A DNA stretch of 64,000 nt from Methylorubrum rhodesianum (GTDB lineage: Bacteria > Pseudomonadota > Alphaproteobacteria > Rhizobiales > Beijerinckiaceae), in contig NZ_JACHOS010000016.1 in assembly GCF_014199985.1 (NCBI RefSeq), positions 62,001-126,000 on the forward strand. Reading direction: 5' to 3'. Made by a program: the position numbers and the translations under genes. Position 1 is the first letter of the stretch. Each line of letters begins with the position of its first letter. This document shows, in pieces, positions 1 through 9,032 of this stretch. Below the pieces are notes generated by a model. That model did not search any database. It was not told where the DNA came from and was given only the letters and a program-made list of their open reading frames with translations.

Positions 1-609
1 ATCCGGATCGTAGCCGTCGAGCCCTCCGGTGAAACCGGGCGCGTCGTGGCGGGCCGTCCGCGCGCGGATCCAGGCCGCGAGACGGGTGGCTCCTTCCCCG
101 AAGCGCGGGTCCTGCGTCGCGTCGCGCAGATTGAGCAGCGCCAAGCCGACCCAGGCGACGTTGCCGGTCGCCGTGCCGTCCTGATAGCGGTCCTCGGACC
201 AGCGCTTGTTCGCGGCGTCCCACCAGCCCGGGAGGAGGACGGGACGCTCGCGCACCGGGCCGGCGCGATAGGCGTTGCGGATTCGACCATCCTCGAAGGT
301 GCGGTCGCTCTCGATCGCCACGAGGAATGCCTCGCCGATCTGACGGGCGTGCCGCAGGTCGCCGCAGGCCGAGAGTGCCGAGGCAGCCAGGGCGTTGTCG
401 TACGAGAAGGCGGTGGTCCGAAGCGGTAGTGGGACCTCCCGCTCGTCCGGCCCCGGCTCGTAACTCGCGAGGAAGGCAGGTTCCCCGTCCGGCGCCGTCC
501 TCTCGACGGCGCCGGACAGGGCGCGGCACAGCTCCCGACCGAGATCATCGGCCCTGACAGGCGCCGACAATGCCAAGGTGAGAGCGAGCGCGGCGGCGGC
601 GGCCCTCAG
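1..609 (-). CDS. Six-hairpin glycosidase-like secreted protein, C-terminus cut by window edge
   Basis: The frame is open from about 609 down to the window edge, so the C-terminus is missing. It begins with an Ala/Leu-rich stretch ending SAPVRA, which reads as a signal peptide. It continues with FSYDNALAASALSACGDLR and SDRTFEDGRIRNAYRAG. These resemble the repeated YDNALAL...GD pattern of alpha/alpha six-hairpin glycosidase or epimerase-like proteins found in exopolysaccharide operons. No ATG, GTG or TTG sits where the signal peptide starts. A CTG at 609-607 overlaps the stop of the upstream HlyD gene (CTGA) and has GGAGG seven bases before it, so a CTG start with translational coupling is my best guess. 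A start inside the HlyD frame is the alternative. The specific substrate cannot be told. Confidence 0.6.
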   Translation of the reverse strand, partial: MRAAAAALALTLALSAPVRADDLGRELCRALSGAVERTAPDGEPAFLASYEPGPDEREVPLPLRTTAFSYDNALAASALSACGDLRHARQIGEAFLVAIESDRTFEDGRIRNAYRAGPVRERPVLLPGWWDAANKRWSEDRYQDGTATGNVAWVGLALLNLRDATQDPRFGEGATRLAAWIRARTARHDAPGFTGGLDGYDPD

Positions 610-2420
610 CTGCGTGCCTCCTGGGGCGTGAGACCCGTCCGTTTCGGAGCCTCGCCCGGGAAGGCATTCGGCCGTGTCGGCGGGAGCGGCGGCATCGAGA
701 TGCGGCGCTCGGGCATGACGGCGATAGGCTGCGGCCCCATGCTCGGGGGCGGGGGCGGAATCGGGGCCGTGCGATCGGATGCGACCTGCGCGCCGGACGC
801 CGTCGATGCCTCGGACGGCGCCGCCCCGGGGAAGTCGGGCGAGACCACCGCCGTCCGCGTCTCGGACCGATCCGCACCGACGGCAGCGCTGGCGGGAGGA
901 TTTTCGGCATCCGGTCGCACGCGGACGTCGTGTCCGGCCTGTGCGTGGCCTGGGACATCCGACCCTGCGGAGACAACCTGCTTGAGGACGTCGCTCGCGG
1001 AGGAGACCATGGCCCGGGTTTGATCGGCCACGCTCTGCGCCAGATCGGGTGCGGCGGCCGCGACCTTCGTCACGAGCCCGCTCGCGCCATCACCGAGATC
1101 GCGCCAGACGACGGATGTCGACGGCACCCAGCCCGCCTCCCGCGTGACCGTCACCCAGCGTCCGACCCCGCAGGCCGCCTCCGCCGGGCTCCCATGCGCC
1201 GGGCTTCCGTGCGCGGCAGCCCCGGTCGGGAGCGGCTCGGGCCTGACCAGTACGTAGAGCTCGCGCCGCTCCGTCTGCGGGAACGGCACCGCGTAGGTCG
1301 CGTCGACCGTATCGCTGGTCTTGGGCAGGATTTCGGTCACGATGCCCCGGCGAGGCTCGACGGATCCACCGGAGATCGTGACCGCGCTCCCCACCTGCAG
1401 ATTCTGGCCTTGGCGGTAGGAGAAGATGGCGACGACGAAGCTGCGCTCGCAATCCACCACCGAGGCGAGGCTGTCGCCGGCCCCGACATGCCGTCCGGTC
1501 GTGGCGTTGACATTGTAGACGACACCCTTGGCCGACGCCTTGATCTCGGAGGTCGTCAATCTGTCGAGGCGTTGGTTCTCCCGCGTCAGCAAGGTCTGCT
1601 GATCGGCCATCGCAGCCTTCAACTCCTTCTCCTCGATCGCGAGGCGCTGCGTGTCGTAGGTGAGGGAGAGCTGCTTCTGCGACAGGTCGGCGAGGCTGCG
1701 CAGTTCGTCGCCCAGGAACAGCCCGCGGGCCAATCCCTCGAGCTGGACCGTCTTCTGATTGAGCTTGGCCTCCGCCGCCTTCTTCTCCTGGATCGCGGCA
1801 TTGAAGGCTTGCGTTGTCGACTTCACCATGTCGGGGCTCGCCACGTCGCGAGCGACCATGCCGACCTGACGCTCCATCAGCACCCGCTTCTCCTCGCCCG
1901 ATGCGTTGGCCGAGGCGATCTTGGCCTTGAGCTCTTCGACTTGCGCGCGGAGAACCTGCGTCATCTGTGCGGACTGATCCCGAATCGCCCGGTCGAGGGC
2001 AGCGAGGTAAGCCTCGTTCGAGGTTCGCTTGTTCTCGGCGGCGAGAGCGCGTTCCCGCAGCTCGGAAACCCGCCCGGCCAGTTGGATCGCCGTGGCGCGG
2101 TCCAGGCGGTCGTTGGTGATCTGAGCCACCAGCGAACCGCGCTCGACGGTGTCCCCGGCAGCGACCGGAATCGCCCCGATATCGCCCGCGATCGGAGCCG
2201 TCAGCAGGGTGACCGGGGCGTTGACCACCGCGCGGTCGGATTGGTCCGCCACCAGGGGCGGAAGCACCGAGGTGCCGATCAGGATCGCCAGAACCGAGGC
2301 AAGACCGACGCTCGACACGCGGACGAGCCGGCCGTGGCGGTGCTCGGGCGCGGACGTGAGGGTAGGCTGGGACAAAGGCCAACTCCAGGCGCGTGGAATG
2401 GGTCGCTCCGCGGGAGGCAT
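606..2420 (-). CDS. HlyD-family membrane fusion protein of an exopolysaccharide-type operon
   Basis: This 604-residue protein has a short cytoplasmic N-terminus and one membrane segment near residues 36-58. A biotinyl-lipoyl-like half follows (APIAGDIGAIPVAAGDTVERG), then a long periplasmic coiled coil around residues 105-290 and the second barrel half (GVVYNVNATTGRHVGAGDSL). This is the HlyD/Alg44 adaptor layout. The last 180 residues are Pro/Ala-rich and low in complexity, longer than in ordinary HlyD proteins. The start ATG at 2420 follows an AT-rich upstream region. The downstream glycosidase-like gene overlaps the stop, so the two are probably co-translated. Polymer export is inferred. 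No glycosyltransferase is inside the window, but one could lie beyond position 1. Confidence 0.8.
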   Translation of the reverse strand: MPPAERPIPRAWSWPLSQPTLTSAPEHRHGRLVRVSSVGLASVLAILIGTSVLPPLVADQSDRAVVNAPVTLLTAPIAGDIGAIPVAAGDTVERGSLVAQITNDRLDRATAIQLAGRVSELRERALAAENKRTSNEAYLAALDRAIRDQSAQMTQVLRAQVEELKAKIASANASGEEKRVLMERQVGMVARDVASPDMVKSTTQAFNAAIQEKKAAEAKLNQKTVQLEGLARGLFLGDELRSLADLSQKQLSLTYDTQRLAIEEKELKAAMADQQTLLTRENQRLDRLTTSEIKASAKGVVYNVNATTGRHVGAGDSLASVVDCERSFVVAIFSYRQGQNLQVGSAVTISGGSVEPRRGIVTEILPKTSDTVDATYAVPFPQTERRELYVLVRPEPLPTGAAAHGSPAHGSPAEAACGVGRWVTVTREAGWVPSTSVVWRDLGDGASGLVTKVAAAAPDLAQSVADQTRAMVSSASDVLKQVVSAGSDVPGHAQAGHDVRVRPDAENPPASAAVGADRSETRTAVVSPDFPGAAPSEASTASGAQVASDRTAPIPPPPPSMGPQPIAVMPERRISMPPLPPTRPNAFPGEAPKRTGLTPQEARS

Positions 2421-3217
2421 CCGTTCGGATCGCCGGCCCGTGCGACGCCCCTTGAATTGCTGCGGCGCCGAAATGGTTGCGTAAATTTTTCGTTAAATTC
2501 GAATTGAACGTGGCCGTACAAGAATATATTCTGGTATTGACAGCGTCAGAGCAGCGTACATGGAAATCCAATTCACGGTTGCAGCGCACTGAACTGACGG
2601 AAATGTGGCGCAAATGCAGTCACATTCGTTCAAATTATTGTCAGCCAAGTCGTCGAGTGCGGAGATTGTTTGCAGGTTGATGACCTGCGGCGCTTTATGG
2701 TGTTGCTTCCGGCTTATCAGAGTGGAGTCGCGTGCATGCCGTACACCTTCTGATGCAAGGTGTGGCCATGCGCACGGCGGCCGGGCGCGCTCGCCGACCG
2801 AGCCGGGGAATGAGCCGAAAACGTCCGAGCTCAAGTCGTGCCCGACAAGAGGCCAAGCCTGAAGCGGTAGCTCTCGGCCTCGAATGCCTCAGCGAAACGG
2901 ATGAAAGCGCGGCGATCGGGTCTCGGCTGCGCTCACACTGTCCAGAACGTCGCTCGTGATCCTTGTCGGCGACAGCGAGGAGGCGCCTCGAACACGATCC
3001 TCGTCCGTGAAATCCGTCGGCGGGGCGCTGAGATCCGGAGGCCGCTGAGTTCCGCCGTGCATCTGCCTGGCTTGCCGCGCTTCCGGACCTTCGGCCCATG
3101 CCGCCGGAGGAGCCGCTTCTCCGCTGGCCGTTGCGATTGATGGCATCGCTGCGAACACAGCTGCACGCGGTGTGCGCCTCCTCACCGCGTGGAGGGTGGC
3201 AAGTGCCTTAGCCGGCG
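2421..3217. other. Long intergenic region with AT-rich palindromes upstream of the HlyD gene
   Basis: No convincing gene is visible in these 797 bases. The part nearest the HlyD start (about 2475-2660) is far more AT-rich than its surroundings. It contains a perfect 12-bp palindrome AGAATATATTCT at 2521-2532 and a near-palindrome centred at 2500/2501 (AATTCGAATT core). These could be operator sites for the minus-strand operon. A 98-codon minus-strand frame at 2889-3185 starts with a Met-Arg-rich segment but has no family resemblance, and I do not call it. Confidence 0.4.
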
Positions 3218-4312
3218 ATGTGCGTCGATGCGACCACCGTCCTTGATGAGGCAGCCCCCGTGAGGGAAGACATCATCCCGCGCCCCGGCTTCAGCCGGCG
3301 TCGCTTCGGGGCCCTGCTCGTCGGCGGCATCGCGGCGGGCGCGGTGATGCGTCCGATCCGTCCGGCCGAGGCGGCTCCCGAGGACGTCCGCATCGCCGAT
3401 CTCGACTGGGTCGACGGCCGTCGTAACCGCCGCGTGCCGGCGCGCTTGTACTGGCCGTCCCCGGGGACACCGGCGGGGCCTGTTCCCTTGATCGTCTTCT
3501 CGCACGGCCTCGGTCAGTCGCGGACAGGCTACAGCTATCTCGGGCGCCACTGGGCGGCCAACGGTTACGCAAGCCTTCACGTGCAGCACGTCGGGAGCGA
3601 CGGCAGCGTCTGGGCCGGCAATCCGTTCGAGGTTCTCGACCGCGTGAACGTCGCAGCGGATGAACGCGAGGCCATCGCCCGGGCCGCCGATATGAGCTTC
3701 GCTCTCGACGGCATCCTGGGCAAAGACAGCGGTTTCGCTGCGTTCATCGACCCGACGCGGATTGCCGCCGCCGGCCATTCCTATGGCGCCAACACGACCT
3801 TGATCGTCGGCGGGGCACGGGTCGTTCGCGAAGGGAGAACGCTCGAGTGCAGGGACATGCGCTTCAAGGCCGGCATCGTCATCTCGGCGCCGCCGTTCTA
3901 CGGCGAGCGCGACCTGCAGGCCGTGCTCGCAGCCATCACCATCCCAACCTTCCACGTCACCGCAACGGCGGACGTGATCGCGTTGCCCGGTCGACGGTCG
4001 CCGGTGCAGGACCGCCTCGACGTCTACGGGGCTGTCGGGACGTCAAGGAAGGCGCTGGCGGTCTTCCAGGGCGGGTCGCACAGCATCTTCACCGACCGGC
4101 CGCTGACGGGTGGGGTGACGCTCAACCCGCAGGTGAAGCAGGCGACCGCGGAAGGCGCGCTGGCGTTCCTCGACCTGGCATTCCGGGGCGACCCCTCACC
4201 CTTGGCGTCATGGAGCGAGACGTGGCGGCCGCTCCTCGCCGTGGCGCCCACAGCTTACCCCGCCACCGAAGCGTCGCGGCATCCGTCACGCCGAGCCCGT
4301 CCCCGCTCCTAG
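3218..4312 (+). CDS. Tat-exported alpha/beta hydrolase (PAF-acetylhydrolase/dienelactone-hydrolase-like)
   Basis: The N-terminus has a twin-arginine signal (FSRRRFGALLVGG) followed by a hydrophobic stretch, so export to the periplasm is expected. The mature part shows the oxyanion region LIVFSHGLGQSR and the nucleophile elbow AAGHSYGANT (Ser in G-H-S-Y-G). A late His (GGSHSIFTDR) is suited to the triad. The large insert and overall length (about 364 residues) resemble secreted PAF-acetylhydrolase-like or chlorophyllase-like lipases and dienelactone hydrolases. The substrate is unknown. The ATG at 3218 has no close ribosome site. A GTG at 3260, preceded by GAGG, would put the Arg pair at a more usual distance from the start and may be the true one. 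Confidence 0.8.
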   Translation: MCVDATTVLDEAAPVREDIIPRPGFSRRRFGALLVGGIAAGAVMRPIRPAEAAPEDVRIADLDWVDGRRNRRVPARLYWPSPGTPAGPVPLIVFSHGLGQSRTGYSYLGRHWAANGYASLHVQHVGSDGSVWAGNPFEVLDRVNVAADEREAIARAADMSFALDGILGKDSGFAAFIDPTRIAAAGHSYGANTTLIVGGARVVREGRTLECRDMRFKAGIVISAPPFYGERDLQAVLAAITIPTFHVTATADVIALPGRRSPVQDRLDVYGAVGTSRKALAVFQGGSHSIFTDRPLTGGVTLNPQVKQATAEGALAFLDLAFRGDPSPLASWSETWRPLLAVAPTAYPATEASRHPSRRARPRS

Positions 4313-4346
4313 CGGTTGCGCCAACCCTCGCCCGCTCAGTCGGTCC

Positions 4347-5480
4347 ATGTTCCACCTGATCTTCGGTCTGCCCTGCCTGTACGTGATCGCCAGGGTGCTG
4401 TGGCCTCTGCCTTGGCCGTTCGCGCTGAAGGCCTGCGTCGCGGTTCTCCTGCTCATTGCGTCCCAGTACCACCTGTGGAGTCGCCTCTCCTCGGGCTCGG
4501 TCTTCTCACCCGAATTTCCGCGGGCACTGGTCATCCTGTTCAACTGGGCCTTCGGCACCATCTTCCTGCTGGCGGCGATGCAGCTGGCGCTCGACGTCGT
4601 GGCGTTGGCCAGCAAGCTCGTGCCGGGAGGTGGTTGGTCGCTGCCGGCGGCGTGGCGCTACGCCGAGGCCGCCCTGGCCATGCTTCTGTCGGCGGTCGCG
4701 GTTCAGCAGGCCGTGCGGGTGCCCCCGCTCCGCGATGTCACCGTCGAGATCGAAAACCTCCCGGCCGCCTTCGACGGCTATACCCTTCTTCACCTGACGG
4801 ACCTGCATCTCAGCCGCCTGTTTCCGGCGCGCTGGGCGCGCGAGGTCGTGGCGCGATCCAACGCAGTCGGGGTCGATCTCATCGTGGTCACCGGCGATTT
4901 GATCGACGGATCCCTCGCCAGCCGTCGCGCCGACGTCGAACCGCTGCGTGATCTCCGGGCTCCCGACGGGGTCTGGCTGATCCCCGGCAACCACGAATAT
5001 CTCTTCGAGTATACGGCGTGGATGCGCCATTACGCCGATCTGGGCATGGCTGTGCTTGCGAACCGGCACACCGTCCTGAGGCGCGGTGATGATGCCGTCG
5101 TTCTGGCGGGCGTGACCGACCTCTCGGCCTCGCATTCGGGCCGGCCGGCCCACGATCTCGATGCGGCATTGACAGATGCTCCGGTCGGCATCCCCATCAT
5201 CCTCCTCGATCATCAACCGAGGGATGCGGCCAGGGCGGCCGCGAAGGGCGTAGCCCTGCAACTGTCCGGTCATACGCATGGCGGGATGATCGTGGGTCTC
5301 GACAGGCTGGTCGCGCGGGGGAACGGCGGTTTCGTCTCCGGCGCGTACGCGGTCGGTGGTATGACGCTTTACGTCAACAACGGCACGGCGCTGTGGCCGG
5401 GCTTCGCCCTCCGGTTGGGCCCTCCGTCCGAACTGACGCGCATCACGCTCCGAGCCAGAGTTCGGCCGCGCGCGAGCTGA
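4347..5480 (+). CDS. Membrane-anchored metallophosphoesterase (YkuE/YaeI-like)
   Basis: Three or four hydrophobic segments occupy residues 1-130. The C-terminal half is a calcineurin-like phosphoesterase. It has LTDLHLSRL (D-x-H), VVTGDLIDG (GD), PGNHEYLFEY (GNHE) and LSGHTHGG (GHxH), which together form the dinuclear metal site. The membrane part plus this domain is typical of YkuE/YaeI-type enzymes, some of which hydrolyse UDP-diacylglucosamine or other phosphodiesters. The substrate here is not predictable. It lies 34 bases after the hydrolase gene on the same strand, so the two may be co-transcribed. Confidence 0.88.
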   Translation: MFHLIFGLPCLYVIARVLWPLPWPFALKACVAVLLLIASQYHLWSRLSSGSVFSPEFPRALVILFNWAFGTIFLLAAMQLALDVVALASKLVPGGGWSLPAAWRYAEAALAMLLSAVAVQQAVRVPPLRDVTVEIENLPAAFDGYTLLHLTDLHLSRLFPARWAREVVARSNAVGVDLIVVTGDLIDGSLASRRADVEPLRDLRAPDGVWLIPGNHEYLFEYTAWMRHYADLGMAVLANRHTVLRRGDDAVVLAGVTDLSASHSGRPAHDLDAALTDAPVGIPIILLDHQPRDAARAAAKGVALQLSGHTHGGMIVGLDRLVARGNGGFVSGAYAVGGMTLYVNNGTALWPGFALRLGPPSELTRITLRARVRPRAS

Positions 5481-5688
5481 CAGAAGCCGGGCCCCGCTCC
5501 GCCTCCCAGGCTCGAAGACGTGGGCGGCCATCACCGCAATCTCCGGAATCGGCACGAGCAGGCCGTTCAGCCCGCATTCGCACGCCGCCGGTTCGACTGT
5601 GCGCTCGGTCTCGCGAGCAGACAGAAGGCGCCGGGTTCAACCTTCGAGAACAATGTCGCCCATCGAAACGGGCACACGCCAACAAAAA

Positions 5689-5708
5689 GGGCCGCCCGCA
5701 GGCGGCCC
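5689..5708 (-). terminator. Rho-independent terminator of the Gly/Tyr-rich protein gene
   Basis: A perfect 8-bp GC stem (GGGCCGCC/GGCGGCCC) with a 4-base loop is followed, in the minus-strand direction, by a T tract of five (AAAAA at 5684-5688 on plus). It lies about 25 bases past the stop of the gene at 5732-6127. Confidence 0.85.
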
Positions 5709-5731
5709 CATCGTCCACTCTGTGGCGTGGC

Positions 5732-6127
5732 TTACCAGCCGTAGCCGTAGCCGTAACCGCCGTAGACGGGCGCATAGCCGTAGGCGGGAGCATACCCATA
5801 ACCGCCGTAGTAACCGACCGGACGGCCATAGCCGTAGCCGTAGGAATTGGCGGCGATCGCACCGGCCGCGAGACCCGCGATCCCCAGGCCGATCGCGGCT
5901 CCCGGGCCGATACCCCGGCGGTAGCCGTAGCCACGATATCCGTAGCCGCCATAGCCGCGCCGGAAGCCGACGCCGCGATATCCGCCGTAACCGCCCCGGT
6001 AGCCGTAGCCGCCGTGATAGCCGCCGTAGCCACCGCGCCAGCCAGCTTCCGCCGTGGTCACGGAAGCAGCCATCGAGCCGAGGCCGAGCATGGCGGCGGC
6101 GGTGAGAACGAGATAACCCTTACGCAT
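5732..6127 (-). CDS. Small secreted Gly/Tyr-rich protein
   Basis: The 131 residues open with a clear signal peptide (MRKGYLVLTAAAMLGLGSM...TTAEA). The mature part is almost entirely Gly, Tyr and Arg repeats (GGYGGYHGGYGYRGGYGG) with a short Ala/Gly-rich hydrophobic patch (GLGIAGLAAGAIAA) in the middle. Such proteins are common in Hyphomicrobiales and usually listed as hypothetical or sulfur-globule-like. Function is unknown; a surface or periplasmic structural role is only a guess. It is monocistronic, with its own terminator just downstream. Confidence 0.8.
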   Translation of the reverse strand: MRKGYLVLTAAAMLGLGSMAASVTTAEAGWRGGYGGYHGGYGYRGGYGGYRGVGFRRGYGGYGYRGYGYRRGIGPGAAIGLGIAGLAAGAIAANSYGYGYGRPVGYYGGYGYAPAYGYAPVYGGYGYGYGW

Positions 6128-6397
6128 AAAATTCCCTTCGCAAATGTGATACTCGGTCCAACAGGGCTCGATGGGAGCGGTTCCGGCTTCCTCCCCTCGC
6201 CCGTTTGTCGCATGGCCCTCGACGAAGGCCTCAGCGCTCTGGCGGGATGGTGATCGGCCTGAACATCACGTCATGCCGAGAGAGCCTCGACGTCCTGACG
6301 AGAAAGAGGTGCAGGTTCCCCCTGGGCGCACGATCGCACGCTGGACCACAGTCGGACCGCTCGGCACGCCGGCTAAGGCCGGCCGCCTCCACGACGC

Positions 6398-7756
6398 TCA
6401 GGAGATGAGGAACCCGCTGCCGGCCTGAGCACGCCTTATCGTTGAACGCGCCGCCTCGATGGCCACGTTGGCGGCGCCCAGCGTACGCGGCTCGGTGGGC
6501 CGGTTCAGGGCGTGGCGCGCGATGCTGCCTGCAAGGTCGTCCACTTCGCTGGCGAGTGCTTCCAGACGCTCGCGGTCGGTCTCGCGTCGTGCCTCGGAGC
6601 GGAGTTCGAGCAGGCGCGCGGTGGCCACCTCGATCCGCTCTCGGCGTTTGCGTCCGATGCGCTGCCGCAGCCAAGCGAGCGTGGAGCCCAGGCCACCGCC
6701 CAGGATGGCTACGAGGTAGATCCAACTCTCGTAGCGCTCGATGAAGGTCTCCTGCTCGCGCTCGTAGTAGTCGATCGCGCCGGGATGGATGGGAATGCGG
6801 GCACTGGTGGCGTCGGCGGTGTCCTCGTAGTCCGGAGAGGCGACATCCTCGGCCGCCGGCACGCTCTCGGCCAGGGCGGCACGCATCTCGAAAAGGTGCT
6901 GGGTCGCCTCCGCGGCCACGCTGCGCGCCAAGTCGGCGCGCGCCATCAGCCGGTAGGACGTGCCGACGGTCGCGACATCCTCCGTGGGGAGGCGGGGATT
7001 GCCGCCGAACAGCGCTGCCGGGACCGTGACGGGCTGCAGGCGCGGCCAGCGGGCCAGCACCGCGGCGGTGTCGGCAACCCCGAAGAGCGAGACCTCGTGA
7101 TCCACGCTCGCCGCGCGTATGAGATCGACGACCCGCCGCGAGGCTGGGGAAGTCGGTGTGGTCACCAGCACCATCCCGTCGATGCGCCCATCGCCGAGCG
7201 CGGCGTTGATCTCAGCCTCCTGCACCGGGACGAGGAGCACGGCCGTCCCCGGCACAGCCTCGGCCGGGGGATCGGTCCGTAGTTCCAGGTTGTGGTGTGC
7301 GACGAGGTTGCCCACCAGCGCCCTGTCGGCCGTCCGGCTCGCCAGCATGCCCAGCCGCTTGCCGGCGAGATCAGGGAAGCTCCTGATGTTCGTGGCACCC
7401 GGCGCCACCACGAAGGCCGCCAGATTGCGCAAGACGGCCAGGGTCAGGCCGTTGCCCGGCATCGACACGTCGGGCCGTACCACGGCGAGGTCGGCCCTGC
7501 CCGCCTTCAGCGCCTCCGCGCTCTCGCGCACCCCGTCGAAGGTCAGGACCTTGAGGCGGATCGCACTCTTCCTACGGGCAAGCTCGTCGGCATAGGCGCG
7601 CAGAAGTGCCGGCTCTGTACCGCCATGCGGCGCGGTCGCGACGGTAAGGGTCGTTGCGCGCGTGGCGTAAAACGCCGCGACGGCGGCGAGGACCAGAAGG
7701 GCTGCTAAGCCGAGGAGCCAAACCTCGCGGCCGCCCGGCAACGCCAACTTGCGCAC
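6398..7756 (-). CDS. TAXI-family TRAP-type solute-binding protein with C-terminal membrane anchor
   Basis: An N-terminal signal/anchor (residues 14-32) is followed by a periplasmic binding domain of the TAXI type: TLTVATAPHGGTEPALLRAYADEL, LKAGRADLAVVRPDV and FPDLAGKRLGML. Near residue 345 there is a second hydrophobic segment (SWIYLVAILGGGLGSTLAWL), then a charged coiled coil. This two-anchor form is a known TAXI subgroup. TAXI proteins normally deliver substrate to a fused TRAP permease, but no permease gene is near, so this is an orphan. GTG at 7756 has GGGGA upstream; TTG at 7762 is also possible. The ligand is unknown. Confidence 0.85.
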   Translation of the reverse strand: MRKLALPGGREVWLLGLAALLVLAAVAAFYATRATTLTVATAPHGGTEPALLRAYADELARRKSAIRLKVLTFDGVRESAEALKAGRADLAVVRPDVSMPGNGLTLAVLRNLAAFVVAPGATNIRSFPDLAGKRLGMLASRTADRALVGNLVAHHNLELRTDPPAEAVPGTAVLLVPVQEAEINAALGDGRIDGMVLVTTPTSPASRRVVDLIRAASVDHEVSLFGVADTAAVLARWPRLQPVTVPAALFGGNPRLPTEDVATVGTSYRLMARADLARSVAAEATQHLFEMRAALAESVPAAEDVASPDYEDTADATSARIPIHPGAIDYYEREQETFIERYESWIYLVAILGGGLGSTLAWLRQRIGRKRRERIEVATARLLELRSEARRETDRERLEALASEVDDLAGSIARHALNRPTEPRTLGAANVAIEAARSTIRRAQAGSGFLIS

Positions 7757-7964
7757 ACACAATCCCCGTTCGCTGCGGCCCGCACCCGTCGGCCGCTTCG
7801 CGTCTTCAGTGTCACTCGATGGCGGCGACAGTCATCATGGACCGGCTTTCGTCGACCGCTTGTGCCGGTGAAGGCTGGATCGAAGGCCCGAAGCGACAGG
7901 CACGTCGCAACCGATCCGATGACGGTCGCACCGGAGAGCCGGGCGACGGGTCCCCGATGGGCGG

Positions 7965-8216
7965 TCAGCCCTTCTTGCCTTGCTTGTAACTCTGGATGGC
8001 ACCTTGGCACCCCGGCGACAGCTTCGACATGTTCTTCTCGAAGCATGCCTGCGTCTCGGGGCCATCGTCCGGCGGCATGTCCCCGCAAAAGGTCGTGAAG
8101 TCGCTCATGCATTGCTGCTGGAGCGCCGCCTTGTCCTCACCAGACATCGGCGCGGCACCGACGGAAGTGGTCGCGACGGAGAGAAACAAAACGGTTGAGA
8201 CCCAGCGGACCGGCAT
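7965..8216 (-). CDS. Small Cys-rich periplasmic protein
   Basis: The protein has 83 residues and a signal peptide ending VGAAP. The mature domain carries four Cys in the pattern C-x7-C...C-x10-C (QQQCMSDFTTFCGDMPP, TQACFEKNMSKLSPGCQGA). This resembles the Cys-rich repeat of Golgi-apparatus-protein-1-like domains (PF00839 type) found in many small alphaproteobacterial secreted proteins. The cysteines probably form disulphides. Function is unknown. Confidence 0.75.
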   Translation of the reverse strand: MPVRWVSTVLFLSVATTSVGAAPMSGEDKAALQQQCMSDFTTFCGDMPPDDGPETQACFEKNMSKLSPGCQGAIQSYKQGKKG

Positions 8217-8391
8217 GAGGAAGCCTTCTCATCTCATTGGACGGTGCAGAATGTCCGAGGGCCGGAAACCGTTGCACGCATTGGTCTCGTCGGTGGCACA
8301 AAAGGGGTGCCATCCGATCCTCACCCGGATGCGGGCTGGTTCGCGGCAGTGTCCCCGTCCCGTTCGGGCGTCTGAGCCGTGTCTCGCCGCG

Positions 8392-8749
8392 TCATCGCAA
8401 CTCGCCGAGTTCCTCTCGGTGAGGTTCTCGATACCGGTGAAGTGGTCCCGAGCCGCACCCGCCCGAATGGGCTCTTCGAGCCTGGCATGGAGGGCCGGTC
8501 CGTCCCGGTTCGGCGAATTCTGGATCAGGACCACCATCAGGAAGGTCACGATGGTGATGTCCGCGTTGATGACGAGGTGCTCAGCTTCCGAGCGCGGAGA
8601 AACGAACCGCTGATGGCACAGCCGGCGACGACAACAGTCCCCGGTGTGAAGACGAGGGGATGACCATCCCACTCGGCCACTCTGCCCGCGAAGTTTGTGA
8701 AGGCGGGTGACGTCTCAGGATGCGCCGGCTCTCCTGCGGCCTTTGGCGT
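8392..8749 (-). pseudogene. Low-affinity iron permease-like gene, frameshifted
   Basis: One reading frame from an ATG at 8749 gives AFTNFAGRVAEWDGHPLVF and ends in SGSFLR. Another frame, resuming near 8585, gives SEAEHLVINADITIVTFLMV, VLIQNSPNRDGPALHARLEE and FTGIENLTE. Together these reproduce the order and spacing of the Fet4-like low-affinity iron permease family (PF04120: FAxxVxxWxGHP, SGP.., LVIN..TIVTFLM..LIQN.QNRD, LxELI, E.LTE). The junction near 8585-8595 is shifted by one base. A second shift after LTE gives EELGELR and then a stop at 8394-8392. The gene therefore looks inactivated. Sequencing error at two places is the alternative. Confidence 0.75.
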
Positions 8750-9032
8750 CATGAGCTCACCCTGTATCTCAATCGGTCCGGTCCAAAGCCCGCCCGTCAG
8801 GTCACCCAAGACTGCATCGGCAGCCAAGGCCAGTCGCTTTAGCCCTCGACTGTCGGAGCCTGTCACGTCTCTGGACCTCGCGTTCCGGCCACCAGTGGCC
8901 GTGAAGAACCCGGCGCCTTTTGCTTAGCCCGCGCCAAACAACGGCAAGATCACCTCGTTGCGGATCCCGGGAACATCCTCCAAAACAGTGTCGAAGCCGG
9001 CCTTTCCCTGCGCCGAACGCGAGGGATTTCCG

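Noticed and set aside
1539..1554. A match to the regulatory element with one mismatch (minus strand, GACCT-CCGA-GATCAAG)
   Set aside because: It lies inside the HlyD coding sequence in a conserved-looking barrel region and points into the same gene, so it is taken as a coding coincidence.
2889..3185. A 98-codon minus-strand frame with an Arg-rich start
   Set aside because: No family resemblance and no clear ribosome site; it may be chance.
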